A DNA stretch of 34,914 nt, taken from Nitrospirota bacterium (GTDB taxonomy: Bacteria; Nitrospirota; 9FT-COMBO-42-15; HDB-SIOI813). Under the pieces are notes generated by a model. The model searched no databases and was not told the origin of the DNA. It saw only the letters and a program-made list of their open reading frames with translations. The position numbers were made by a program, and so were the translations under genes. Of the stretch, positions 17,435-25,239 are shown in pieces; position 1 is the first letter of the stretch; each line of letters begins with the position of its first letter. The stretch covers positions 1-34,914 of the forward strand of contig JACRGV010000093.1 in assembly GCA_016212215.1 (NCBI GenBank), written 5' to 3'.

Positions 17435-17452
17435 ATAGGTTCCTTTGCCATT

Positions 17453-17482
17453 GACTTCCCGATGCCATAAGGTAATCGGGGC
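17453..17482. repeat. Family D hairpin and direct-repeat copy 1, downstream of ORF6N gene 1
   Basis: It begins GACTTCCCGATGCC (17453-17466), which recurs exactly at 18059-18072. CCCGAT (17458-17463) and ATCGGG (17475-17480) can pair. It sits immediately after the stop codon of the ORF6N gene. Confidence 0.7.
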
Positions 17483-17989
17483 TTAAAATCCTATCCTCTT
17501 TTTTTTCTTTTGAGGAGGCTCAATCAATTGCTTTATTGCCTCAAAGACAACCTTGAGCTGATAATCATATTTCTTCTCCATCTCCTCAATTTTTATCCTC
17601 AGGTCCTTATGAGTCGCCAGCATTTCTCTGATTTTTGTAAAAGTCCTCATTATCAGGATGTTAACTTCTATCGCCCGCTCACTATTCAGAACACTTGATA
17701 GCATAGCTACTCCGTTTTCTGTAAAGGCATACGGTAAATACTTGATATTATGTCCTCTCTTCAAGATCACAAATTGTGATCTTGAAAGTTCAGCGGCTTC
17801 TTCCCTGTTCAGTTGAAACATAAAGTCATCGGGAAACCTGTTTATATTTCTCCTAATAGCCTGGTTCAATGTCCTTGTTTCAACCTCATAAAGAGCAGCC
17901 AAGTCTTTATCCATCATTACCTTTTTACCTCTTATGATAAGTATCTTACTCTCGATCAGTTGTTGTGGTACGACTTCTGTATTCTGCAT
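17483..17989 (-). CDS. ORF6N-domain (KilA-N/Bro-related) DNA-binding protein, copy 1, inside cas operon
   Basis: A 168-residue protein of the ORF6N family, a DNA-binding domain known from phage and bacterial proteins. Visible blocks are LIESKILIIRGKKVMMDKDLA, LYEVETRTLNQAIRRNINRFP, DFMFQL, then a variable segment with SQFVI, PYAFTENGVAMLSSVL, and a C-terminal helical/coiled-coil part (THKDLRIKIEEMEKKYDYQ) ending in a Lys-rich tail KKKKRIGF. I start at ATG 17989, which has GGAG at good spacing and aligns with the start of copy 2; six extra codons up to 18007 have no RBS. It lies 26 bp after cas6 and 48 bp before cas1. By eye it is about 77% identical to copy 2 before the variable segment and about 84% after it. 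Function in CRISPR is unknown; regulator or hitch-hiking gene are both possible. Confidence 0.88.
   Translation of the reverse strand: MQNTEVVPQQLIESKILIIRGKKVMMDKDLAALYEVETRTLNQAIRRNINRFPDDFMFQLNREEAAELSRSQFVILKRGHNIKYLPYAFTENGVAMLSSVLNSERAIEVNILIMRTFTKIREMLATHKDLRIKIEEMEKKYDYQLKVVFEAIKQLIEPPQKKKKRIGF
17760..17786. repeat. Perfect 27-bp palindrome inside ORF6N gene 1
   Basis: The left arm TTCAAGATCACAA (17760-17772) and right arm TTGTGATCTTGAA (17774-17786) are exact reverse complements around a single A. It lies in the variable central segment, over the codons for SQFVI. See the paired palindrome at 22019-22045. Confidence 0.95.
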
Positions 17990-18015
17990 ACTAATCTCCG
18001 TTTTCATAAGTTTAT

Positions 18016-18696
18016 TTATTCCTCAATGCTCTTCACCGTCCCAAATCCCCTCGATACCGACTTCCCGATGCCCCAGTAGTCGGGGATTTCGAAGTTGACG
18101 GAGAAGGCGCCAAGGAAGCCGAGCATGGGGGTGCCTTTGAGAGATGTCTGGACTTCTTTGATATTGATGATGTTGGCCTTAATCGGCCCCGGAACTGTAT
18201 AACTCAGGCTCTTTGACATGGAGATGATATTGCCGATGAGAATCTTCTCCAGTAGTTCCTTCCTCTTGTCCCAGCTTCCAAGTCTTTGATATTTATCATA
18301 GTTAGTTTCATTCAGGGCAAGCCAGGGGGTTAGGAAGGAGTAGGGGATTTGTTCTGATGAGATAGAGAAATAAGCTGTATAGCTTTCTAATCCTTTACTC
18401 AGTATCTCCTCCCACTTACCATTTAAGTTTATTAATCCCAATTGATCAAAGGTCTTTTTAATTACTTCAATACCCTCTTGAAATCCTAAAAGTAAACATA
18501 TACCGTTTATTACTTTATATTGAATACAAGGATAACGATATATAAAACTACCATCTGCGTTATGATGATGGACTGACGGGTTATCCCAAAACATATTGCC
18601 AAGATAACCCCTTATTTTTTCAGCGTCGGACTTCTTCAAAACAGAATCTAAAGTAAGCCAGAGCCTTAAAATATTTATCTCCACATTAGCTACCAT
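18016..18696 (-). CDS. cas6: CRISPR repeat endoribonuclease Cas6
   Basis: It cuts the CRISPR transcript within each repeat to make crRNAs with an 8-nt 5' handle. It has 226 residues. The family mark is the C-terminal Gly-rich loop, here YWGIGKSVSRGFGTVKSIEE; the body carries GTPMLGFLGAFSVNFEIPDY. Assignment rests on this loop, the size and its position after cas3 in a I-B operon. No single catalytic His is obvious to me. The ATG at 18696 overlaps the end of cas3 by 7 bp. DNA coding for the Gly-rich loop is GC-richer than its surroundings and includes the 14-bp direct repeat shared with 17453-17466. Confidence 0.88.
   Translation of the reverse strand: MVANVEINILRLWLTLDSVLKKSDAEKIRGYLGNMFWDNPSVHHHNADGSFIYRYPCIQYKVINGICLLLGFQEGIEVIKKTFDQLGLINLNGKWEEILSKGLESYTAYFSISSEQIPYSFLTPWLALNETNYDKYQRLGSWDKRKELLEKILIGNIISMSKSLSYTVPGPIKANIINIKEVQTSLKGTPMLGFLGAFSVNFEIPDYWGIGKSVSRGFGTVKSIEE
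18059..18087. repeat. Family D hairpin and direct-repeat copy 2, within cas6
   Basis: GACTTCCCGATGCC (18059-18072) matches 17453-17466 exactly, and the following bases up to TCGGGG are also similar. It encodes the PDYWGIGKS part of Cas6. The two copies bracket ORF6N gene 1. Confidence 0.7.
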
Positions 18697-20999
18697 ATAG
18701 CCACAGACCTATTGTCTTTTGTTTTAAAACCAGTCACTTGATCATAATAGTCTTCTAAAACAGACTGTTTTACATAACCGAGTTCCCCCCATAATGGCGG
18801 CATATTTTCAATATGTGCAGGAATGGATATAACGAACCGGTAAAAGTCAGCTTTAATAGAATCAAACTGTTTTTTCCTTTCAAACAACTCAGTTACAGCT
18901 TTTAAGTCAAGGTACTGCTGCCAGACTTCCTTTGCATCCTCATCCAGTTCTATAAAGACATCCCTTTTGGGATAGTCTTCTTCAATAAGTTTAAAATCTG
19001 ATATTGATGTTTTGTCGTCCTCACTGTCGTATCTGAGCTTTGTTATTGATTCTAAAAGCCGCTTAGAATCGTCTTGTGATTTTTTCCTTTCTGTTTCTCT
19101 GTAATATTCGCTGTTTAACTGTAGAAGCTCCCGCTCTTTTATTTCTATCCGGCTGCTTAATACTTTTCGTGTTATATCTATCAGGACAGAGTCATAAACA
19201 TATAAATAATAGGGATGTCCTCGGTCATCCTTTAGCGATACAACATAAACTTCTCCTTTTTGCCTCCCGTTTCTATTGCATCTGCCTGCTGCCTGATTTA
19301 TGGAGTCCAGAGGAGCTATATCCCGAACAACAACATCAAAGTCTATGTCAACCCCGGCCTCCACAATCTGCGTTGAGACAGCCACTTTATAGTCTCCCTT
19401 TTTAATCTTTTCTATTCTTTCAAGACGCTCATTAGGCGTTATATGTGTTGATAGATAAGTGCTTGATATCCCGATATCCTTAACCATGTTATGGAAGTCT
19501 CTGGCCGCAGTGATCGTATTGAATATAAATAGATAGCTCCTTCCATCAATCAAATTAAAATGTTCTGACAATTCTTTTATAGTGATGTCCCTTTCCAGCA
19601 TAGGCTTCATTGAAACCCTATCCAGCGCATTAAAATAGAAATCTTTGTCCGCAAGCCCTTTAATCTCCCCTTTCCCAAATATCAACGGTTCTGTAGCTGT
19701 TACAAGAATTATGTACGTATTAAGCATTTCAGAAAGTTGTGTAAGAATATTTTTTAAAAGCAGCCAGTATTTGATAGGAATGGATTGAATCTCATCAAGG
19801 ATAATTATGGAATTGGCAAGTCTGTGAAATTTCCTGATGCTTTTGTTCCGGTTTGAAATCAATGAATGGAACAACTGAACAAAGGTGGTGATGATTATTT
19901 CTGAGTTCCACCCCTCAATGAGTATTTTGGCCTCATCAGGTTCAAATTCATTGTCACCTTTTTTGTAGAAAATCTCTGAAAGATGATGGTGTTTTAATAG
20001 GATATTGCTGTAAGATTCAATGCCGTTTGCCTTTATCACAGACTCGAAAACAAGGCTGTTCTGGTCAATGATGCTTAAAAACGGGAGGGCATATATAATA
20101 CGGTGAGTCAGGCCTGCCTTTTCCCGTAGCTTCAAGGCAAAAGACAATGATGTCAGAGTCTTGCCAAGCCCTGTCGGAAGGTTAATGGAATAAACCTTCT
20201 CATCAGTATTTATGCGGCTATGTGCTACCTCCAGATAAGCCTTTTCTCTTAAATAATTAACCGGGGATTCATCAAAGGTACTCTGTGCCTTGTAGTTATC
20301 TACAAGACTGCCGGATATAAATTCTCTTCGCTCAAATAATGAAATATCTCTTATGACAACATCGCTTTTGTCTGCATCGAGTAAGAGTGAGTAAAGCAAG
20401 TTCAAAGTTATAAAATCAACTGTGCCATTGCTTAGTCCTCGTATGTACTTTTTTATTGATTTTAATTCTTTAGTAAGATTATTAATCCAGTTTTCGATAA
20501 TATTTTTATTCAAAAGTATTGGAAGGCCTGCATCGTGCAGTATTTCAGAAAGTATAGAAAATTTATTATCGTCTATATTTTTAAGCTGATTCTGCAAAGT
20601 TTTTATATCATCATCGGCATACCATGTTACCTCATCTGATATATCTATAAGATTTCCATGATGTCTTCTTACAGTAATAAAGGCAAAAAAGGGGTGAAGT
20701 TTATCATCTGTGATTTGTGTTGTGAGATAATAGGCGCTCACTGCTGAGAAAAGGCTGTGTTTTGTCAGGTTGGTTTTGAGTCTTGCCTTCTCATTTTCTT
20801 CAGCAACCAAATATTCCTGGAAATAGCCTGTAGCCTTACCAATATCGTGTGAGAGGGCAATTATCTTGCACACCCTGGATAATTGCTCTTGTATGGTCAG
20901 TGGTTTTTCAGCAAGAAATAGCTCCGAGAGTTTAGCAACTCCAATGAGATGGTCTTCCAATAACCTTTCTGGATGGGAATAAAGATTAGAAGAAGGCAA
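18690..20999 (-). CDS. cas3: CRISPR-associated helicase/nuclease Cas3 (HD + DExD/H)
   Basis: The effector recruited by Cascade, unwinding and degrading target DNA. The N-terminal HD nuclease domain (about 1-240) has HPERLLEDHL, ALSHDIGKATGYF and a VRRHHGNL motif. The superfamily 2 helicase follows: LPTGLGKTLTSLS (Walker A), IIILDEIQSIP (motif II, DEIQ in place of DEAH), LVTATEP (motif III), and QAAGRCNRNGR (motif VI). From the start I prefer, a TTG at 20999 with GGAG six bases upstream, it has 769 residues. A TTG at 21017 is possible but has no ribosome site. It overlaps cas5 by 14 bp. HD and helicase are fused, as is common in I-B. Confidence 0.95.
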   Translation of the reverse strand: MPSSNLYSHPERLLEDHLIGVAKLSELFLAEKPLTIQEQLSRVCKIIALSHDIGKATGYFQEYLVAEENEKARLKTNLTKHSLFSAVSAYYLTTQITDDKLHPFFAFITVRRHHGNLIDISDEVTWYADDDIKTLQNQLKNIDDNKFSILSEILHDAGLPILLNKNIIENWINNLTKELKSIKKYIRGLSNGTVDFITLNLLYSLLLDADKSDVVIRDISLFERREFISGSLVDNYKAQSTFDESPVNYLREKAYLEVAHSRINTDEKVYSINLPTGLGKTLTSLSFALKLREKAGLTHRIIYALPFLSIIDQNSLVFESVIKANGIESYSNILLKHHHLSEIFYKKGDNEFEPDEAKILIEGWNSEIIITTFVQLFHSLISNRNKSIRKFHRLANSIIILDEIQSIPIKYWLLLKNILTQLSEMLNTYIILVTATEPLIFGKGEIKGLADKDFYFNALDRVSMKPMLERDITIKELSEHFNLIDGRSYLFIFNTITAARDFHNMVKDIGISSTYLSTHITPNERLERIEKIKKGDYKVAVSTQIVEAGVDIDFDVVVRDIAPLDSINQAAGRCNRNGRQKGEVYVVSLKDDRGHPYYLYVYDSVLIDITRKVLSSRIEIKERELLQLNSEYYRETERKKSQDDSKRLLESITKLRYDSEDDKTSISDFKLIEEDYPKRDVFIELDEDAKEVWQQYLDLKAVTELFERKKQFDSIKADFYRFVISIPAHIENMPPLWGELGYVKQSVLEDYYDQVTGFKTKDNRSVAIW

Positions 21000-21714
21000 T
21001 GTTTTCTCCGTTTTCAAGTTTGCAATATGTATTTACAGATGCCTTTATAGTCTTCCCATCAGGCTCAAAGATGACATCATCGTATCTTTCAACAACTCTA
21101 TTCTGATTCATAAAAAGAGGAATCTTCTCTTTGAAATATTTTTTGCCTGTTTCTATCTCAAGGCTATTTGGAATCAGGTTGTCCATAGTTATAGGGGTAG
21201 TTAATTCTGCTACCTCTCCGCTGCTGTTCTCTTCGCAATCATAAAGTCCAATATATTTGAAATCAGATAGAAGCTCGCTTAACCCAAGAGAGACTGTATA
21301 AACTGACTTGTGCTCAACGATATTCCTATAGAGATTATCAAGAATATCATTATCTTTGTGGCATACATGAATTCTGTAACGGGGGTCTTTAAGAAATTCT
21401 GTTCTGATCTGTGTACGTGGTGCAAGATTTTTATCACTCATCGGAATTTTTAAATTTGCCCCTTTCGTTTCTAATAGATTCAGTCCCATCCTTACTTTTT
21501 TCACAGGTCTTAATATCTGTAAAGCAATCCGGCACTTATTACTTCCAAACACACTTAAATATTCATTTGTATTCTTATCAGTTCCAATCATAGCCCCTAA
21601 TATTCCGGCAATTGTCGGCGGGGGTGGGAATGAAAAAGTGAGTGGTGAGGTAGTGGTATAGAACTTTCGGAAATGACCCAAATCTCCCCATATATCAAAA
21701 ACCAGAACTCTCAT
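20986..21714 (-). CDS. cas5: Cascade subunit Cas5 (Cas5h/I-B type)
   Basis: It caps the crRNA 5' handle in the Cascade complex. It has 242 residues. The N-terminal RAMP fold signature is clear: MRVLVFDIWGDLGHFRKFYT, then SPLTFSFPPPPTIAGILGAMIG, the typical Cas5 P.PT..G..GA motif, and a long basic hairpin region (PVKKVRMGLNLLETKG). Placement between cas7 and cas3 fits the I-B operon. It is separated from cas7 by ORF6N gene 2; the gap to that gene is only 6 bp. Confidence 0.93.
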   Translation of the reverse strand: MRVLVFDIWGDLGHFRKFYTTTSPLTFSFPPPPTIAGILGAMIGTDKNTNEYLSVFGSNKCRIALQILRPVKKVRMGLNLLETKGANLKIPMSDKNLAPRTQIRTEFLKDPRYRIHVCHKDNDILDNLYRNIVEHKSVYTVSLGLSELLSDFKYIGLYDCEENSSGEVAELTTPITMDNLIPNSLEIETGKKYFKEKIPLFMNQNRVVERYDDVIFEPDGKTIKASVNTYCKLENGENIAFF

Positions 21715-21720
21715 TTCATC

Positions 21721-22245
21721 TCAATCCTTTTTCCCATGTAGAAAACCAATTCGTGTCTTAGGTTTCAGTGAAGGCTCTATTAGTTGCTTTATCGCATCAA
21801 ATACGATCTTAAACTGATAATCATACTTCTGTTCCATTTCCTCAATCTTCTGCCTTAACTCTTTGTGGGTTGCCAGCATTTCCCTGATTTTTGTAAATGT
21901 TCTCATTATCTGTATGTTGACCGTTATCGCCCGTTCACTCTTTAATACGCTTGATAGCATAGCAACGCCGTTTTCAGTGAAGGCATAGGGTCTTTTTCTT
22001 AAACCCATTTTTTCTTTGTTGGATATCACAATTTGTGATATCCAATTATCCATCTCTTCTTTTGTTAACTGAAACATAAAGTCTTCAGGAAAACGCTTAC
22101 CATTTCTTCTAACAGCTTGATTCAATGTTCTTGTTTCCACGTTATAGAGTATTGCCAGATCTCTATCCAGCATAACCTTCTTGCCTCTGATGAAAAGTAT
22201 TTTATTCTCTATCAGTTGCTGTGGGATAACCTCAGTATCCGGCAT
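21721..22245 (-). CDS. ORF6N-domain DNA-binding protein, copy 2, inside cas operon
   Basis: A 174-residue paralog of the protein at 17483-17989. It shares LIENKILFIRGKKVM, ETRTLNQAVRRN, RFPEDFMFQL, PYAFTENGVAMLSSVL, RTFTKIREMLATHKEL and the KIEEMEQKYDYQ coiled-coil part, and ends RIGFLHGKKD. Between FMFQL and PYAF about 21 residues differ almost completely from copy 1, apart from SQ.VI. The ATG at 22245 has AGGAG at good spacing, and GGAGATTA precedes the ATG in both paralogs. It is 14 bp after cas7 and 6 bp before cas5, so it is tightly built into the operon. The role is unknown; a DNA-binding regulator acting on the palindromes described here is my inference. Confidence 0.88.
   Translation of the reverse strand: MPDTEVIPQQLIENKILFIRGKKVMLDRDLAILYNVETRTLNQAVRRNGKRFPEDFMFQLTKEEMDNWISQIVISNKEKMGLRKRPYAFTENGVAMLSSVLKSERAITVNIQIMRTFTKIREMLATHKELRQKIEEMEQKYDYQFKIVFDAIKQLIEPSLKPKTRIGFLHGKKD
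22019..22045. repeat. Perfect 27-bp palindrome inside ORF6N gene 2
   Basis: The left arm TTGGATATCACAA (22019-22031) and right arm TTGTGATATCCAA (22033-22045) are exact reverse complements around a single T. The core ATCACAA-N-TTGTGAT equals that in gene 1; the outer six bases differ but remain complementary. Confidence 0.95.
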
Positions 22246-22259
22246 CGTAATCTCCTAAT

Positions 22260-23189
22260 TTAGAAAGGAATGTCTTCAACTGTTATACCGTTAAAGGCGT
22301 CTCTGATAGCAATATCCTGAGCATCTTTTACAAAAATAACTCTTTCATCTGCTCTGAGTTTTACTTTTTCAATCTTGTCCTTATGTATCTCTATTGCCTT
22401 TACAAGTTCTGTGATGTCAATTTTAAGCTCTGAAATATCTCGGATAGATTCAGGGTTATCAATTGCATCATTATTTTTTAACTTCAAAGAAATACGCTTA
22501 TCTAATTCTCCTATGTAGAAATTTCCTTCTTTATAAATAACCTGAATAAGAAGTCTCGGCATCTGCCCGAATTTAGAGCCTGAGATTAGGTTTTTTGTGC
22601 CATTCCATATACCTTCAAGCATTAGGGAAAGATCATCTTCTGTTAATTGAAGACGTTGCTGGCGGGCAGCATTTTCATTGACAATACCGTAAAAAGCAAT
22701 CAGTGAATACGGCAGAATATACCTCTCAGTAAAAGTACCCTGATTTTTGTCAGCTTTTGAGGGCATTATAGTTGTCCCTTTTACGTAAGTTATATCTACC
22801 TTATGTAAGGACCTTCCATACTTAAATTGAATAGGTCCGGTCAACACCATTGTTTTGCCTTCTACGGCTGTTGTGGCTCCAAATAATCTAATATCAATAC
22901 ACTTTTCCAGAACTTCATCAGGGTTATTGCTAAAATCGTTAAGCCTGTCCTCCTTTGTTTTTAATTTGCCGTTCCCATCCTTTATTCCAAGGACAAAAAT
23001 ATCTTTTTTCTGATACTCATAAAGATAATCCCGAATAGTTCTTTTCAGCCGTACATCTGTAACAATATTTATTCCTGTCTCCTCATCTATTCTGGGTTTG
23101 TTTTCATCCACAGGGTCTCCGTTAGGGTTGGCGTCCTTAATGTCATACAGAAACAAAATCTCAGAACGATTCTTAACTAATTCTGACAT
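22260..23189 (-). CDS. cas7: Cascade backbone subunit Cas7 (Csh2 family)
   Basis: It polymerises along the crRNA spacer to form the Cascade backbone. The 309-residue protein begins with the Csh2 hallmark EILFLYDIKDANPNGDP, then TDVRLKRTIRDYLYEY, FGATTAVEG, GPIQFKYGRSLHKVDI, and the mid-protein block YILPYSLIAFYGIVNENAA (quoted in one run of 19). The ATG at 23189 has GGAGGG upstream. Its start lies 17 bp after the end of cas8b. The Csh2 type supports subtype I-B. Confidence 0.95.
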   Translation of the reverse strand: MSELVKNRSEILFLYDIKDANPNGDPVDENKPRIDEETGINIVTDVRLKRTIRDYLYEYQKKDIFVLGIKDGNGKLKTKEDRLNDFSNNPDEVLEKCIDIRLFGATTAVEGKTMVLTGPIQFKYGRSLHKVDITYVKGTTIMPSKADKNQGTFTERYILPYSLIAFYGIVNENAARQQRLQLTEDDLSLMLEGIWNGTKNLISGSKFGQMPRLLIQVIYKEGNFYIGELDKRISLKLKNNDAIDNPESIRDISELKIDITELVKAIEIHKDKIEKVKLRADERVIFVKDAQDIAIRDAFNGITVEDIPF

Positions 23190-23206
23190 GGGTTATCCCT
23201 CCTTAT

Positions 23207-24928
23207 TTAGTTTTTTGGATATACAATATCTGCAATGCTGTCAACCAAATTCATTCCGCAGGCAAAATAGAAATTTATTTCATCAACCGGCATCTTCCAG
23301 CCATCACCAGCATCAAGGAGATATTTTGCAGTCTCAGAAGCAGTCAGCCTTTTCCCTTTATCAAAAGCATCATACTCTTCAAGTTTATTCTGAACTTCAG
23401 GCAAAAGCGCCTTTATGTCTTTCTCATCCATTTTTAAGCCCTTCAGTTTCTTCATAAAAGGCCTCGCATTTCTTTCAATCCATTGTTTATTCAGGAGCAT
23501 CTGAGTTAGCGCTCCCATTAGAAAAACTCCCTTCTTTGCAGAGCTTCCAAAGGATTTACCATATTGAGCAAATACACTACTGAATAGACCTTCTTCCATA
23601 TTTCTCACCTCCTCAAAATTAATCAATCCAAGATATTCAAAAAAGACTGTATTCATTAAGGCATCTTTTATCCTGAAACTAAAATAGCCCTCATTAATAA
23701 ATTCTTTTCTAACAACTACCATATAAAACCTCAAAAGAAACGAAAAATCAAGCCTACTGCCTTTAAAAACGCTGTCAACTATTTCAAGGAAGTATTTGTT
23801 TAGGTCGCTTTGTTTTTTGTTATCATCTGATCTCGAGAAAAATTCTCTTATAGTACCGAAAGTAAACCCCTTGTCAGAACCGTTATTAAAAATGTGGTCG
23901 ACATTATCTTTAGATTCAAAGATTTTTCTTATCCTTGAGGGGAAAACATCTTCTATTAATAATAGAATCCTTTCAGCACTCTGTTGCCTCTGCAAAAATA
24001 AAAAGTTAAGGGTGAGGACATCTTTTTCTTCAGAAAGATATTCAAGAATTTCATCATCATCATTTGTAATTCTATTTTTTATCCGCTCTTTAAGAGCAAC
24101 TGTTTTTGTAGTATCAGATAAAATATCAAGGACTTCTTCCAGCAACGACTGTCCACCTGTTAAGAGACGAGGAATAAGCAAGTAATTCAAGCCATAGAAT
24201 TTAAATTTAAGATTGCCTTCAAGGAATTTTCTTCCGTTTTCCAAGAAGGTTCTGCATTCCATGCATACAGGAAAGTTTTTCCATGCATGTGGTTCTTGAA
24301 ATCCGCCTGTAATGAATCCCGGCTTGTCAATAGTGTAAAACCTGAATACGTCTGTCTTTCCTGATACTTCTTTGTCAGGCATACTGCAAATAGAGCATAC
24401 TCCTGAGTTAGCAGACCTCTTTCTCTTTTTTTCATCAAAAGTTACAAGACATTTCTTGAAAACCTCATATTCACCCAGATATTTTCCGTCTAATTTTACA
24501 GTTAGGAATTTAGACTCCTTCTTTGGAATATCTTTAGCCTTTTGTGCAATATCTGTAATAATTGCTTCCCTTTTTACAGTAAGAACTTCCAAAGCCTTAT
24601 TTATTAGATACCTGCTGCTATCATCTTTCAGTGTATTTTCATTTATATCATTGCACTGATTTAACCATCCTTCTATTTTTTTATATGTTTTGACTGGCTC
24701 GGTGAGTGGACAGAAAGGGGAGGGTACATTACCTTTTGAAGCTCCTTGTTTGAATAAATACCAATTCTTTTTATGCCTTTCAGAGTCAAAGTCTTCAATA
24801 TCTATAGCACTATATGATGACTTATCAGTATCAAGATTTATTGATAAAATCTTCCCACGTATCTGCTCTTCCACTTCACATGCCTTTTGGATAACCAGCT
24901 CACCAATATCTCTTATCGCAGAAAGCAT
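23207..24928 (-). CDS. cas8b: Cascade large subunit Cas8b (Csh1/TM1802 family)
   Basis: The large Cascade subunit, which recognises the PAM and helps open target DNA. The 573 residues contain a Cys pair CSICSMPD and a second pair CMECRTFLENG about 50 residues later, the probable zinc site of the TM1802/Csh1 family. The rest is poorly conserved, as is usual. I start at ATG 24928 (MLSAIRDIGELVIQK), with GGGGGGAAT upstream. A GTG at 24997 would add 23 residues that do not look like family sequence. It is the first gene of the cas operon, with a possible promoter at 25079-25107. The family identification rests on the Cys pairs, the size and the adjacent Csh2-type cas7. Confidence 0.88.
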   Translation of the reverse strand: MLSAIRDIGELVIQKACEVEEQIRGKILSINLDTDKSSYSAIDIEDFDSERHKKNWYLFKQGASKGNVPSPFCPLTEPVKTYKKIEGWLNQCNDINENTLKDDSSRYLINKALEVLTVKREAIITDIAQKAKDIPKKESKFLTVKLDGKYLGEYEVFKKCLVTFDEKKRKRSANSGVCSICSMPDKEVSGKTDVFRFYTIDKPGFITGGFQEPHAWKNFPVCMECRTFLENGRKFLEGNLKFKFYGLNYLLIPRLLTGGQSLLEEVLDILSDTTKTVALKERIKNRITNDDDEILEYLSEEKDVLTLNFLFLQRQQSAERILLLIEDVFPSRIRKIFESKDNVDHIFNNGSDKGFTFGTIREFFSRSDDNKKQSDLNKYFLEIVDSVFKGSRLDFSFLLRFYMVVVRKEFINEGYFSFRIKDALMNTVFFEYLGLINFEEVRNMEEGLFSSVFAQYGKSFGSSAKKGVFLMGALTQMLLNKQWIERNARPFMKKLKGLKMDEKDIKALLPEVQNKLEEYDAFDKGKRLTASETAKYLLDAGDGWKMPVDEINFYFACGMNLVDSIADIVYPKN

Positions 24929-25239
24929 CCTTAATTCCCCCCTATGCCCATGAAACTTCGGCCTATTTCCATAGAGACCCCCAAAGAATCCTCTCACAGC
25001 CCTGCCATCGCTTAATTACAACGCACTCTCACAGGTTATCAATCTTTAGGTCTGATGCCAAAACTCTCTTGCAATTGACTTATACTCCATTTAAAAGCCT
25101 TCTGCAATTTTAAAGAGCGTAGGTTTTTCATAGACGATATCAGGTGCCAGCATACATAAAGTATTTCAGTAAATCAAGAAGGGGGGAATAATGATCTGAT
25201 GTAGTAAACTCACGTAAAGGATGGCAGAAGAAGTAATTA
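24929..25239. other. Gene-free region upstream of the cas operon
   Basis: About 310 bp without a supported gene between the 138-aa protein gene and cas8b. Unlike most gaps in this window it holds no family A, B or C repeat. The only candidate signal is the promoter at 25079-25107. Confidence 0.6.
25079..25107 (-). promoter_or_regulatory. Possible promoter of the cas operon
   Basis: On the minus strand TATAAG (25084-25079, 5/6 match to the -10) lies 17 bp from TTGCAG (25107-25102, 3/6 match to the -35). The start would be about 145 bases before cas8b. The -35 is weak, so this is only a candidate. Confidence 0.3.

Noticed and set aside
17483-18007. ORF6N gene as half of a toxin-antitoxin pair
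   Set aside because: Both neighbours are cas genes, and there is no small partner ORF next to either copy.
24929-24997. GTG start for Cas8b at 24997
   Set aside because: The added residues (RGFFGGLYGNRPKFHG) do not look like Cas8b, and ATG 24928 has a G-rich ribosome site.
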